A stretch of DNA of 64,000 nt, from contig CAWFPJ010000023.1 in assembly GCA_963817515.1 (NCBI GenBank), positions 620,001 to 684,000 on the forward strand. Direction: 5' to 3'. This DNA comes from DATMNI01 sp963817515 (GTDB taxonomy: Bacteria; Acidobacteriota; Terriglobia; Bryobacterales; Bryobacteraceae). Shown here piece after piece: positions 41,499-50,031 of the stretch; within the stretch, counting starts at the first letter, position 1; each line of letters opens with the position of its first letter. Both the position numbers and the translations under genes were made by a program. The notes under the pieces are model-generated. The model saw only the letters and a list, made by a program, of their open reading frames with translations. It was not told the DNA's origin and ran no database searches.

Positions 41499-44400
41499 GT
41501 GAACGAAAGGTATGTGTGCGTGGCCGTGCTGCTGGTCTGCCTGGCTGGCGGCATCTCGGTTCTACAGGCCCAGGGCACCACTGCCCAGATCACCGGGTTG
41601 GTCACTGACGCTACCGGCGCAGTCGTGCCAAAGGCGGAGATTTTGGTAAGCAACCAAGCCACGGGCATCAAACGGAACACCGCTTCCAATGAGCTCGGAT
41701 ACTATACGGTATCGCTCTTGCCGCCGGGGAGTTATCGCATTTCGCTCAAGAAGGAAGGGTTCCGGCCCATCGACCGGGCTGGAATCACGCTGGAAGTCGA
41801 TCAGGTGGCCCGCATCGACTTCAGCCTGCAAGTCGGCACCCTTACGGACGTGGTTGAAGTGACCGCCAACGCTTCCAGGGTGGATACCCAAACCTCCACC
41901 TTAAAGGAGGTGGTGGACGAACGCCGCATTCGGGAACTGCCATTGAACGGCAGGGACGCCAACCAACTCATCTTTCTCCTGCCCGGCGTCTACACCACCA
42001 ACGATACTTCCGGTCTCCAGCAGGGCGGCTCGGCCCGCGGCATTGTGAACCCGGGGGTATCCTCCAACGGCGCTCGCAGCAACATGGTCAACTATATGCT
42101 CGACGGCGCGTTCCACAACGATACCTATACGAACGTGAGCCTGACCATGCCGAACCCCGACGCTCTGCAAGAGTTCAGCGTGCAGACCAACAACTTCAGT
42201 GCCGAATACGGCCGCAGCGCCGGCGCCGTGGTGAATGCTGTCACCCGCTCCGGCACCAATGCGCTCCACGGCAACCTGTTCGAATTCGTGCGCAATAACG
42301 CGCTCAACGCCAGGAACTTTTTCGCCAGCACGGACGACGGCCTCAAGCGGAACCAGTTCGGCGGATCGCTGGGGGGGCCTGTCTACATTCCGAAGCTCTA
42401 CAACGGCCGCGGTCGGACCTTCTTCTTCTTCTCCTACCAGGAGACGCGGCAAGTGCAGAGGCCGGCGACCTCCAGCCAGGTTGTTCTCACGGCGGCGCAG
42501 CGCAACGGCGACTTCTCGGCCTACGGTTCCCCGATTATCGACCCAACCACCAACCAGCCGTTCGCCCGTAACCAGATACCGCTGAGCCGCTTGAACCCGG
42601 TGACCAAGAACATCATCGATCAACTGCTGCCTCTGCCTACCGAGCCCGCCACGGGCCTACTTTGGTACACCGTGCCGAATAACATCAACCTGAGGCAGGC
42701 CGTGCTGAAAGTGGACCATCAGCTCCGATCCAAGGATACGCTTACCGGACGGTACCTCTACAACTATTACGAGAGAGCGGCCGTCGATTCCCCCCTGGTG
42801 TTCGCCACCACGCCCTTGACCACCACCCCGGGCCATAACTTCGAGGTCACCGAAACGCACCTGTTCAGTCCCACTCTGCTGAACCAAGCGCAGTTCGCCC
42901 TAAGCGTGCGCACCAGCGAGAACCTCCCCGTGTGGAAAACGGGCTTCGCCGATCTCGGCATGAAGAACGTCTACAGCGCCAAGCCGCTCCCCGAGTTCAT
43001 CCTGAGCGTTGACGGGGCGTTCTCGGTGGAGACTACCGAGCACGACGTCACGAAGCCGCATGCCTACAGTTTTTCGGACATTCTGCGGTGGTCGCACGGC
43101 CGGCACGAGATGAGCATGGGTTTCGAGTTCCGCTACCAGTCGTTGTACAAGAACTACGCCTGGGAACTCGACCCGGCCATGGCTTTCAACGGGTACGCCA
43201 GCGGCTACGGCGTGGCCGATTTCTTTCTGGGGCTGCCGTCGAGCCTGACGCAGAGCGCCTACGGGGAGGTCGGCGACATGTATATGCCGATCTACTCGGC
43301 CTTTTTTCAGGACAATATCCGGCTCTCGCCGCGCTTGATGGTCAACCTGGGTTTGCGGTTTGAGCCGTTCATCCCTTACGTGGACAAAGGCGACCGCGTG
43401 AGCGCCTTCCGTCCGGGGCAGCAGAGCCAGGTCTTCCCCAAGTCTCCACTCGGCCTGGTATTCCCGGGGGATTCCGGCATCCCTCGCGGCGGAACGAACT
43501 CCGACATCAACAACTTCGCGCCGCGGGTGGGCTTCGCCTGGAGCCCCTTCGGGAACAACCGGACAAGCGTGCGCGGCGGGTACGGTATCTTCTATGACTC
43601 GTCACCCATGAGCGCCATCGCCAACGTCTTCCAGAACGTGGCGCCCTTCGGCACCAAGGTGGAACTGGACCCGCCGCCAGGGCCGTTCGACAATCCGTAC
43701 CTCGGCCAGAACCCGTTCCCCATGCCCTTCCCTCCGCCGAAGACCATCGACTTTCCCGCCGGGCTCACTGCCTCTACCTATCCTGCACAGTTCAAGACCG
43801 CCTACCTGCAGGACTGGCACCTGACCGTGGAGCGCGAGATCGTGCCCAATTTCGTGGCGCGTATCGGCTATGCCGGATCGAAGGGAACGAACCTGCTGCA
43901 AGGTTGGGAACGGGATGCGGGCATCTACATCCCCGGCAAGTCCACCTATGGGAACACGGATTCGCGCCGACCTTACTCCGCTTTTACCAGCATCGAGGAG
44001 GTGGACAGCGGCTCCGGGTCCAGTTACCATTCGCTGCAACTCTCGCTCGATAAGCGTTTCAGCCGGGGCTTCAGCGTACTGGCTAATTATACGTGGGCCA
44101 AGTCGATTGACTACGGGTCCGGCGGCGGCACCCTGTGGCCCGACTTCACCAACCCCTGGAACCACAGCATCGACCGCGGCCTTTCGGACTTCGATCGTCC
44201 GCACAGGTTGGTGGTTTCCGGCCTGTGGCAACTGCCGCGGCTGGCGGGGGAACCGCTGCTGATGAAGACGCTGGCGGGCGGCTGGAGCATGGCCGGCGTG
44301 CTGACGCTGCAATCGGGTCCCTATTTCGCAGTGCGCAGCGGCAAGGATAATTCCTACTCCGGGGTGGGGTTGGACCGCGCGGACCTAGTCGGCAACATCG

Positions 44401-44720
44401 CCCGGCCTGCGGGCGTGAATCCCCTTTTCCAGTGGTTCAACACCGCGGCGTTTGTCCAGAATGCGCCGGGCACCTACGGCAATTCCGGACGCAATATCGT
44501 CCCCGGCCCTGGACTGGCGCAGGTCAACATGGCGTTCTCGAAGAGCTTTACGGTGTATCGGGAGTCGACGATTCAGTTCCGGGCCGAGTTCTTCAATTTG
44601 ACGAACCATCCCAACTTCAGCGCGAAGCGCTCGGAAAGTATCACGTCCGGCACCTACGGCCGAATTACCGCGGCCGAAGACCCCCGGATTCTCCAGTTCG
44701 GTCTGAAGTGGCAGTTCTGA
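41499..44720 (+). CDS. TonB-dependent receptor-like outer-membrane protein, hydrolase locus
   Basis: A 1073-residue Oar-like receptor. Signal peptide (VAVLLVCLAGGISVLQAQ), carboxypeptidase-regulatory-like domain (AQITGLVTDATGAVVPKAEILVSNQATGIKRNT), plug (ELPLNGRDANQLIFLLPG, NYMLDGAFHND), and a barrel with GRTFFFFSYQETRQVQRP and the closing ILQFGLKWQF, whose terminal aromatic residue suits Bam insertion. The start is a GTG at 41499 with GGGAG a few bases upstream; an ATG one base earlier is in another frame. It follows the two tandem hydrolases and the GH109-like gene, so the locus may import the released products. The substrate cannot be read from the sequence. Confidence 0.9.
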   Translation: MNERYVCVAVLLVCLAGGISVLQAQGTTAQITGLVTDATGAVVPKAEILVSNQATGIKRNTASNELGYYTVSLLPPGSYRISLKKEGFRPIDRAGITLEVDQVARIDFSLQVGTLTDVVEVTANASRVDTQTSTLKEVVDERRIRELPLNGRDANQLIFLLPGVYTTNDTSGLQQGGSARGIVNPGVSSNGARSNMVNYMLDGAFHNDTYTNVSLTMPNPDALQEFSVQTNNFSAEYGRSAGAVVNAVTRSGTNALHGNLFEFVRNNALNARNFFASTDDGLKRNQFGGSLGGPVYIPKLYNGRGRTFFFFSYQETRQVQRPATSSQVVLTAAQRNGDFSAYGSPIIDPTTNQPFARNQIPLSRLNPVTKNIIDQLLPLPTEPATGLLWYTVPNNINLRQAVLKVDHQLRSKDTLTGRYLYNYYERAAVDSPLVFATTPLTTTPGHNFEVTETHLFSPTLLNQAQFALSVRTSENLPVWKTGFADLGMKNVYSAKPLPEFILSVDGAFSVETTEHDVTKPHAYSFSDILRWSHGRHEMSMGFEFRYQSLYKNYAWELDPAMAFNGYASGYGVADFFLGLPSSLTQSAYGEVGDMYMPIYSAFFQDNIRLSPRLMVNLGLRFEPFIPYVDKGDRVSAFRPGQQSQVFPKSPLGLVFPGDSGIPRGGTNSDINNFAPRVGFAWSPFGNNRTSVRGGYGIFYDSSPMSAIANVFQNVAPFGTKVELDPPPGPFDNPYLGQNPFPMPFPPPKTIDFPAGLTASTYPAQFKTAYLQDWHLTVEREIVPNFVARIGYAGSKGTNLLQGWERDAGIYIPGKSTYGNTDSRRPYSAFTSIEEVDSGSGSSYHSLQLSLDKRFSRGFSVLANYTWAKSIDYGSGGGTLWPDFTNPWNHSIDRGLSDFDRPHRLVVSGLWQLPRLAGEPLLMKTLAGGWSMAGVLTLQSGPYFAVRSGKDNSYSGVGLDRADLVGNIARPAGVNPLFQWFNTAAFVQNAPGTYGNSGRNIVPGPGLAQVNMAFSKSFTVYRESTIQFRAEFFNLTNHPNFSAKRSESITSGTYGRITAAEDPRILQFGLKWQF

Positions 44721-44827
44721 AAAGCGATCTGCAGAGGGGCCTGCGAGATTGACACGGTGTTCGCGGAGGGCTATTTCTGTCGGACATCGTCGCTAACGGC
44801 CCAGCGGAACAGAAAAGCAGTTGAATC

Positions 44828-45226
44828 TCACGTTCCACTCTCCCCGATGATTTCTAGCACCCGATTAAGATAACTGCGCACTTGCTTTGGATCGACATCG
44901 GTGCGCATTGGTTGCGGAATCCTCCTGAACCAGTCGTCCTTGGTTTTGGGCCGCTTTTCAATGAACTCTTCCAGCAGGTCCGTGCGCAATAAGCCTTTCT
45001 CAGTAGGAGAATCTGTTTTTTGTAAAAGAACGCGATGGCACTGCCACTTTTGGCAACAAAGCCAATCTAGCCTCCACCCGGGATGCCCTTGGAAATTCCA
45101 CCACCTTCGGCTACGACTAGCCGTAATATAACGAACTCCGGCCGCAGTCGCCTGCGACATCGTGTCGGGCGTCCGGGTGGACACCGTCGAAGATTGCGGC
45201 GTGAAGAAGAGTGAGATCACCGTCAC
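44828..45226 (-). CDS. Hypothetical protein, possibly a C-terminal gene fragment
   Basis: A 132-codon frame whose C-terminal part is coding-like (EKGLLRTDLLEEFIEKRPKTKDDWFRRIPQPMRTDVDPKQVRSYLNRVLEIIGES), while the N-terminal part is not. The EF...RPKTKDDWFRRIP..MR segment is not known to me as a named domain. It overlaps the XRE-like gene at the other end in the opposite direction, which is unusual if both are intact. It may be the tail of a longer, broken gene. Confidence 0.35.
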   Translation of the reverse strand: MTVISLFFTPQSSTVSTRTPDTMSQATAAGVRYITASRSRRWWNFQGHPGWRLDWLCCQKWQCHRVLLQKTDSPTEKGLLRTDLLEEFIEKRPKTKDDWFRRIPQPMRTDVDPKQVRSYLNRVLEIIGESGT

Positions 45227-45500
45227 CTATCGCTTCAACCAACCCGACAGCCCGATGCCCCTCGCCCTGCCGCAGTCGTACCGCACTGGTCGCGTGGTCC
45301 GGATTCCGGTCCAGCCGAAGACCGTCGGGGATCACATTCGGTTAAAGCGCCTTGGCCTTAAATTGTTCCAGCGAGATGTGGCGGAACAACTCGTCGTCGA
45401 CAAAACGAGCGTCCACAACTGGGAAGCAAATTTATCAGTCCCTGAAATTCGATACATCCCGGCCCTCATTCGGTTTCTGGGGGCTGCAATGGCCTCCTAA
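45162..45500 (+). CDS. XRE-type helix-turn-helix protein, likely truncated at both ends
   Basis: The second half is a Cro/C1-type domain: VGDHIRLKRLGLKLFQRDVAEQLVVDKTSVHNWEANLSVPEIRYIPALIRFLG, with the recognition helix around DKTSVHNWE. The first part (VRVDTVEDCGVKKSEITVTYRFNQP) resembles the tail of a recombinase-type protein, and similar fusions of a recombinase tail with this HTH occur in other genomes from memory. The frame is also open before the GTG at 45162. The last residues (GAAMAS) break from the normal continuation GYNPLP. Probably a remnant. Confidence 0.6.
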   Translation: MSGVRVDTVEDCGVKKSEITVTYRFNQPDSPMPLALPQSYRTGRVVRIPVQPKTVGDHIRLKRLGLKLFQRDVAEQLVVDKTSVHNWEANLSVPEIRYIPALIRFLGAAMAS

Positions 45501-45626
45501 ACGGCGAGCCGGAAGAGATTGAGTCCGTCCTTCTCCGTGCGTTCGGCTGCTAGCGTTCTTCGTCGTGGTTAATGCAATTTCGCTTATGGGCCAGAAAGCG
45601 GAGCTGAGAGTGGAAATCCGGGGGTC

Positions 45627-46016
45627 GAGTTCCAAGCGGCTTACCGGGAAGCCCGCCGTGCCGCCCATGGGCAATCAGTCGCCTGGCTCCAGCAGGCCAG
45701 CGGCGCTGCGGTCTCGACGCTGCTAAAGGTTATGTTGGACGCCAACACGCGTGCGCGACCAAGGTCCGGGCTGCCGGCAGCGTGTTGAACCGCTCGGCTA
45801 AGGCAATCGAGCTGGAGGATCTGGAAGTACTTGTGGGCCAACTGGAACAGGCCGCGGAAGTACGCTGGCCGGTCAGCCTTTATCGAGGTATTGGGGGAGG
45901 ATTGCGTGGAGCGCCATCTCGTGCTGACCACCCAGCAGTGATCGACAGTGCTGCTTTCAAGAGACCTGGGCCTGGCCCGCAGCTAGCCGCCCTTCGGGGC
46001 GTTCGGGATGGTCCTG
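45627..46016 (+). pseudogene. Decayed copy of the terminase-like gene plus its small partner
   Basis: From 45627 to about 45860 the DNA matches 30948-31182 of the terminase-small-subunit-like gene (FQAAYREARRAAHGQSVAWLQQ..), with a missing N-terminus and a small deletion near 45750 that breaks the frame. From about 45870 to 46016 it matches the 85-residue gene at 31264 (AFIEVLGEDCVERHLV..). The order and spacing are the same as in the first copy, so this is a decayed duplicate of the same two-gene unit. Confidence 0.7.
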
Positions 46017-46549
46017 TCTCACTACAGCCTGTTGGGCACTCCGTGCGACCCGAACGGTTCCTTCTGGGCGAGGCAAGCTTGTATCATCGATACATACGTG
46101 TTCACTAATAATTGGAAAGACGCAAACGGGGCCGTGGCCCACGAGGTCTGCGTTCGCTGCTTATCTGCGTGGCGCCAGCTCTCTTAATTCAGGTGGTTGA
46201 GGTTTGGTTGATCCAGATCACCAACCAAAGGGCAACCATTTTTCAACGGTGGTTGAACGGTCGTTGAACTACTGTTGGATCTACCGGCGGCCGAAAGCCT
46301 TCCAGCCAAACAGCCGGCCATCGATACCGTCAAACTTCTGTCTGAGCTTTGGGCCACTTTTTATGCCCGGCAACCCGCAATCCGGTACCATCCACGCGTT
46401 GCAAAGGAGCCGGATAGATGCTCCTTCTTCGGCGAGTCGCCGAACTGCTTCCGCATCGCCGGGCTGCCGCTCGCGCCTAGTAGGAATCTGGCAATCGACA
46501 TGCTTCACGAATCCGCGCTCCGGTGTTCATGTGATACCTACATTTAGCT
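46017..46549. other. Non-coding stretch between decayed copies
   Basis: Frames near 46204-46547 are open on both strands but show no family pattern and overlap one another, so none is supported. No repeat was found here. Confidence 0.4.
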
Positions 46550-46665
46550 AGTGGCGCGTTCTACGATGGATTCGAAATTCGGCTTTTTGCTCATAATTTT
46601 CCTTTCGAAACGGCGGTTTCGAGGTCTTGGCGGCGCGCTGGGCTTCCGGTGGCGTGTAAAGGGGG
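46550..46665 (-). pseudogene. N-terminal fragment of the 169-residue orphan gene
   Basis: About 115 bp match 32657-32775, which covers the start region and promoter side of the orphan gene at 32195: SKNPNFESIVER is recoverable in the minus direction. The remainder of the gene lies 1 kb away at 47667-48050 in a different order, so the copy is rearranged. Confidence 0.55.
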
Positions 46666-46976
46666 GCTACGCCGGTCAGGAGGTACCAGCCGGCAAACGG
46701 CAAACAGTCTTGGTCGTTTTTCCAGCGAGCTGGTGGTGGTGGTTTGCGCACAGACACAGCTTCTGGTTCTGCCGTGGGTGCGACAAGTTCCGGCGGGTCC
46801 GCTCGGCGGCGCAAATGACGACTCTGTCAGGTTAGGCTAGGCCAAGGCTCAGGAAAAGATAGACCGAACAAAGCAATATGGGGAGTGTCGTTTTGATCGC
46901 ACACTTTCCCGGGATCTGTATGATCTGATTGAATCGCCTTTTTGCCAGCACTGGATAATTTCTGGAGCGTGGTATT

Positions 46977-47523
46977 TCAGCATGGTCGGGCCAGTCGTGC
47001 ACGACCGAAGGGATGGGATAGCGATGGTGCTTCTATAATTTTCTTGCCGTTGTCGTTAGGTTTGCAAACATTCCAAACCAACATCGTTGATCTCATTGAG
47101 CGGAAGGGAATTGTCAGCGCGCTGTTTGCGCCTGAGCCGCTGGCGATCAACGTAGTTGGTGTATTCAGACCGTACAATACCTGCACTGACGTTGCTTCGG
47201 TGATGCGTTTTCCCGATTTAGCAAAGTGCCGGGCAATCAGAACAACGCACGGATGGTCACATCTCCCGCGATGGGTAAGTTTACAGCCTGCGTTGATTAG
47301 AGCGATCCGAATAACGCCTGTAGGCTCTGGCAAAGGCCGGCAGATTTTGTCCGGCACGCTGGGAACTTCTGTCACGACACCATCCGGATGATATCCGGAT
47401 ATAATTGCCGTAGGTTCATAAAACAACAAACCGGTGCGAGCGAGACGTTTTCGCACCGATTCGTCTAAGTGGTCCCACCAGTCATGGATAAGCAGCCTAT
47501 ACTTGGCGTCTACTTCAATTCAC
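46977..47523 (-). pseudogene. Coding-like fragment, no start, unknown function
   Basis: A good coding pattern continues from 47523 (AKYRLLIHDWWDHLDESVRK) through LARTGLLFYEPTAIISGYHPDGV, TEVPSVPDKICRPLPEPTGV and RGRCDHPCVVLIARHFAKS to a stop at 46977, but an in-frame stop precedes the first codons and no start codon is available before residue 20 or so. Base composition is lower in GC than the neighbours, which fits foreign origin. I do not recognise the family. It lies inside the rearranged second element. Confidence 0.4.
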
Positions 47524-47666
47524 CCGCTCTCCACCGGTAGGGCGGCGAAGTAGGCTGCAGAAAAGTAGCTGCGTTCATCGGATACTGCGGCCGGCTGGCC
47601 AACGGGCGTTAAGCCCGAACAGCATCCTGGCCCGACTGCGCCGCCTGCCTAGCCTTGCTTCGTGGG

Positions 47667-48050
47667 TCAACCGCCTCCGATGATTCTATTGATCCTGGCT
47701 TGCGCCGCTTCGAGTTCGCGCCGTCCTTCGGGGAAGTCTATAAGAGCCGCGTGTGCGGCATCGGTGAGCACGTCTACTGGGTGTTGGTTGTCATATGGCG
47801 GCGGCTGTTCAGCGAGCCAGTGGAAAGTATCATGCAGCAAGTCGCGAATAGTGAGGGAATCTATGGCGCCCTGCTCGCCTAAGTCGGCGTTGTAGTATTC
47901 CAAGGCCCTCTGGGCACGGCGTGCGCACTCCGAGTCGGACATGGCGCGGCCCAGCACTCCGGTTTGGATCCAGGCGTCGAGCCGCTCGTGAACCTTTTTC
48001 CAGAAGGGGGTGTTGGCGATTTTATCATCGCCCCCGCCGTACGCATTTGC
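47667..48050 (-). pseudogene. Second copy of the 169-residue orphan, N-terminus missing
   Basis: The frame TPFWKKVHERLDAWIQTGVLGRAMSDSE..IDSLTIRDLLHDTFHWLAEQPPPYDNQHPVD.. to INRIIGGG is near-identical to the gene at 32195. Upstream of YGGGDDKIAN an in-frame stop ends similarity at about 48050, so the first 40 residues are lost. The downstream 30 bp also match the first copy. It is either a pseudogene or, if translated from an internal GTG, a truncated protein. Confidence 0.6.
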
Positions 48051-48080
48051 GATTCACCCGCTAATGGCGAATAGCGGTGT

Positions 48081-48332
48081 GTGAAACTAAATCTCAAACC
48101 GATATGCGATGAAACTGGTCCGTGCCCACAGTGCGGCCGGCCGGCAACTTTTCGAGTGGTTGATTTCGACAGCCGAACCATTCAGGTGATGTGCCCTAGG
48201 CGTTGTGGGTGCTTCTGTACAACGCTGTCCGCCGTAGCTGATGCAGGGTCGCAGTCCATACGAAGACACCGGTGCGCGATGCGCGCGGCCCAGGGAAGCA
48301 TCCCCAGGGAGGCCTCCCAGCTTGTCTCTTGA
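48081..48332 (+). CDS. Possible small zinc-ribbon protein
   Basis: An 83-codon frame that starts with a GTG (MKLNLKPICDETGPCPQCGRPATFRVVDFDSRTIQVMCPRRCGCF). The CPQC...CPRRC spacing resembles a zinc ribbon. The later part (from about residue 50) loses any pattern, so the gene may be truncated or decayed. No family is known to me, and the region from 48333 to 48618 holds nothing further. Confidence 0.4.
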   Translation: MKLNLKPICDETGPCPQCGRPATFRVVDFDSRTIQVMCPRRCGCFCTTLSAVADAGSQSIRRHRCAMRAAQGSIPREASQLVS

Positions 48333-48618
48333 AGGGCTTTTATTGGAGCCACTGACTGGAGCCACCGGGGTGGAAAACAGGATACTCGGTAGAGAGCGGC
48401 CGACCTATAGTTCTCGTAAGTTATTGATTATACTTAGACCACGAACGCCATAAACACCATGGAATCACCGCCGGAGCGATTGGCGTAGCCAGTTCAGTCG
48501 CAGCCCTCAATTGCGGAGTGGTGATACTGGAGAGTAAACTCTTCGCGCGTGAAATTCTAAGGGTAGCGTTGCAAAGTTGTGGGCACGGCCTGGAACGCCG
48601 TTCCTGATATCTGCGATT

Positions 48619-49986
48619 TTATTCCTGCAAAATCCCGGTTAACGCCTTTCCATCCACGCTTCCCATGCGGATGCCGAGTAGATCGGCGAGGGTGGGGGCC
48701 ACGTCCACACTGTCGATGACGGGCAACCGTGTGCCGTGCCGGATCCGGTAGCCGGAGGCGATGAAGATGGAATTCATGTTGGGATCGTCGTTAAGATACG
48801 CGTGATGGCCGCGCAAGTCCTTCTCGGTCGTATCCGCGACCGGCGGCCCGTCGGTGTCGGGCGGCCAGAATGCATAACCGTTTTTCGCGGTCACAACGAA
48901 GTCGGCCATTTGGTTGTTCTCTTCCGGAGTGGGCATCCCTAGAGCATGGAACTCGGAGGGCAGAATGACGCGATCCACGCCTTCAGTGCCGAGGAAGACC
49001 TGGCGCAGGCGGGAGAGGAGCGCGGGACGATCCGCTTTGGGATTGGTGATGTAGACCATGGCGGTTCCACCCTCGGGAACGGCATAGGCGTCGCAGCGCA
49101 CCTTGCCATCCAGGACTTTGAGAAAGCCGTGTTCTTTGAGGACCACGTTGGGACGGATGTTTCGCTGCACCGCGCGGAAACCGTGATCGGAAACCACCAG
49201 CACCGTGACGGGCCGGTCCTTCGGGGCGGCATCCAGAACTTTGCGAACACACTCGTCGAGATAGGCGAAGGCGCTGTAGCTTGCCCAACCGTCCGGCCCG
49301 TAACGGTGATTGTTGGCGTCCACGTTGAGCAGGTGGACCAGCATCAGGTTGGGCTTGTCGTGACTCAGAATATAGCTCGCGGCTCGGGTCCAGATCTGGT
49401 CCCGCCACACGGGACTGCTGCGCATGAAGCCGTCTAGGTCGGCCGGTTGCAATAGCCCGTTTTGGATCATCTGTCGTTCCACCTTCCCGTCCGGCTGGGG
49501 GAATTCGTTGAAGGCCCAGGTGATGCTGCCGGAATCCATGGCAAGAGGCCAGACTACCTGCGCCGTTGTGAGGCCGGCGCGATGGGCCACGTCATAGATG
49601 GTGGGGACGCGGATCATTGCGGCGCCGCTTAGTTTGGCATCCTCTCGGACGCGCTGACTGTCACCCTCCCGTACTAGCAGGCCGTTGTGCAGGACTCCAT
49701 GGCGGAGCGGCCACACCCCGGTCGCCATGGTGGTGTGGCTGGGCCAGGTGAAGGTGGGATTGCAGACCCGCATTCCCGCCGCGGTGCTTCCTTCAGCGGC
49801 CAACCGCCGCAGCGTCGGGATGGGTAGCCGCGGATCTTCCAGTTTCCACGCCGGAAAGCCGTCGAGGCTGATCACCAGCACAACGCGGTCCCTGGCGGGA
49901 ACCGGCTGCGCTCCCACGCCCGGGCTGACCACCCCGAGATGGATGAGCAACAGCCCGGTCAGCACAGTCCGTCGATTGATCTTCAC
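48619..49986 (-). CDS. Secreted nucleotide pyrophosphatase/phosphodiesterase-type phosphatase
   Basis: A 455-residue exported member of the alkaline phosphatase superfamily (ectonucleotide pyrophosphatase/phosphodiesterase group). A signal peptide (RRTVLTGLLLIHLGVVS) is followed by VVLVISLDGFPAWKL, in which the Asp binds metal, and NPTFTWPSHTTM with the nucleophile Thr; VDANNHRYGP and VVSDHGFRAVQR supply further metal ligands, and DLRGHHAYLN near the end the last His. It hydrolyses phosphate mono- or diesters in the periplasm. A GTG at 49986 has AGAGGG seven bases upstream. It lies 45 bp behind a TBDR on the same strand, forming a TBDR-phosphatase couple. Confidence 0.9.
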   Translation of the reverse strand: MKINRRTVLTGLLLIHLGVVSPGVGAQPVPARDRVVLVISLDGFPAWKLEDPRLPIPTLRRLAAEGSTAAGMRVCNPTFTWPSHTTMATGVWPLRHGVLHNGLLVREGDSQRVREDAKLSGAAMIRVPTIYDVAHRAGLTTAQVVWPLAMDSGSITWAFNEFPQPDGKVERQMIQNGLLQPADLDGFMRSSPVWRDQIWTRAASYILSHDKPNLMLVHLLNVDANNHRYGPDGWASYSAFAYLDECVRKVLDAAPKDRPVTVLVVSDHGFRAVQRNIRPNVVLKEHGFLKVLDGKVRCDAYAVPEGGTAMVYITNPKADRPALLSRLRQVFLGTEGVDRVILPSEFHALGMPTPEENNQMADFVVTAKNGYAFWPPDTDGPPVADTTEKDLRGHHAYLNDDPNMNSIFIASGYRIRHGTRLPVIDSVDVAPTLADLLGIRMGSVDGKALTGILQE

Positions 49987-50031
49987 GAAGTTCCCTCTTT
50001 TCACCCGCGTTCCCCCGCGCAGCCGTGACGA

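Noticed and set aside
46204..46551. Overlapping open frames on both strands
   Set aside because: No family pattern, no ribosome site, and the frames contradict each other.
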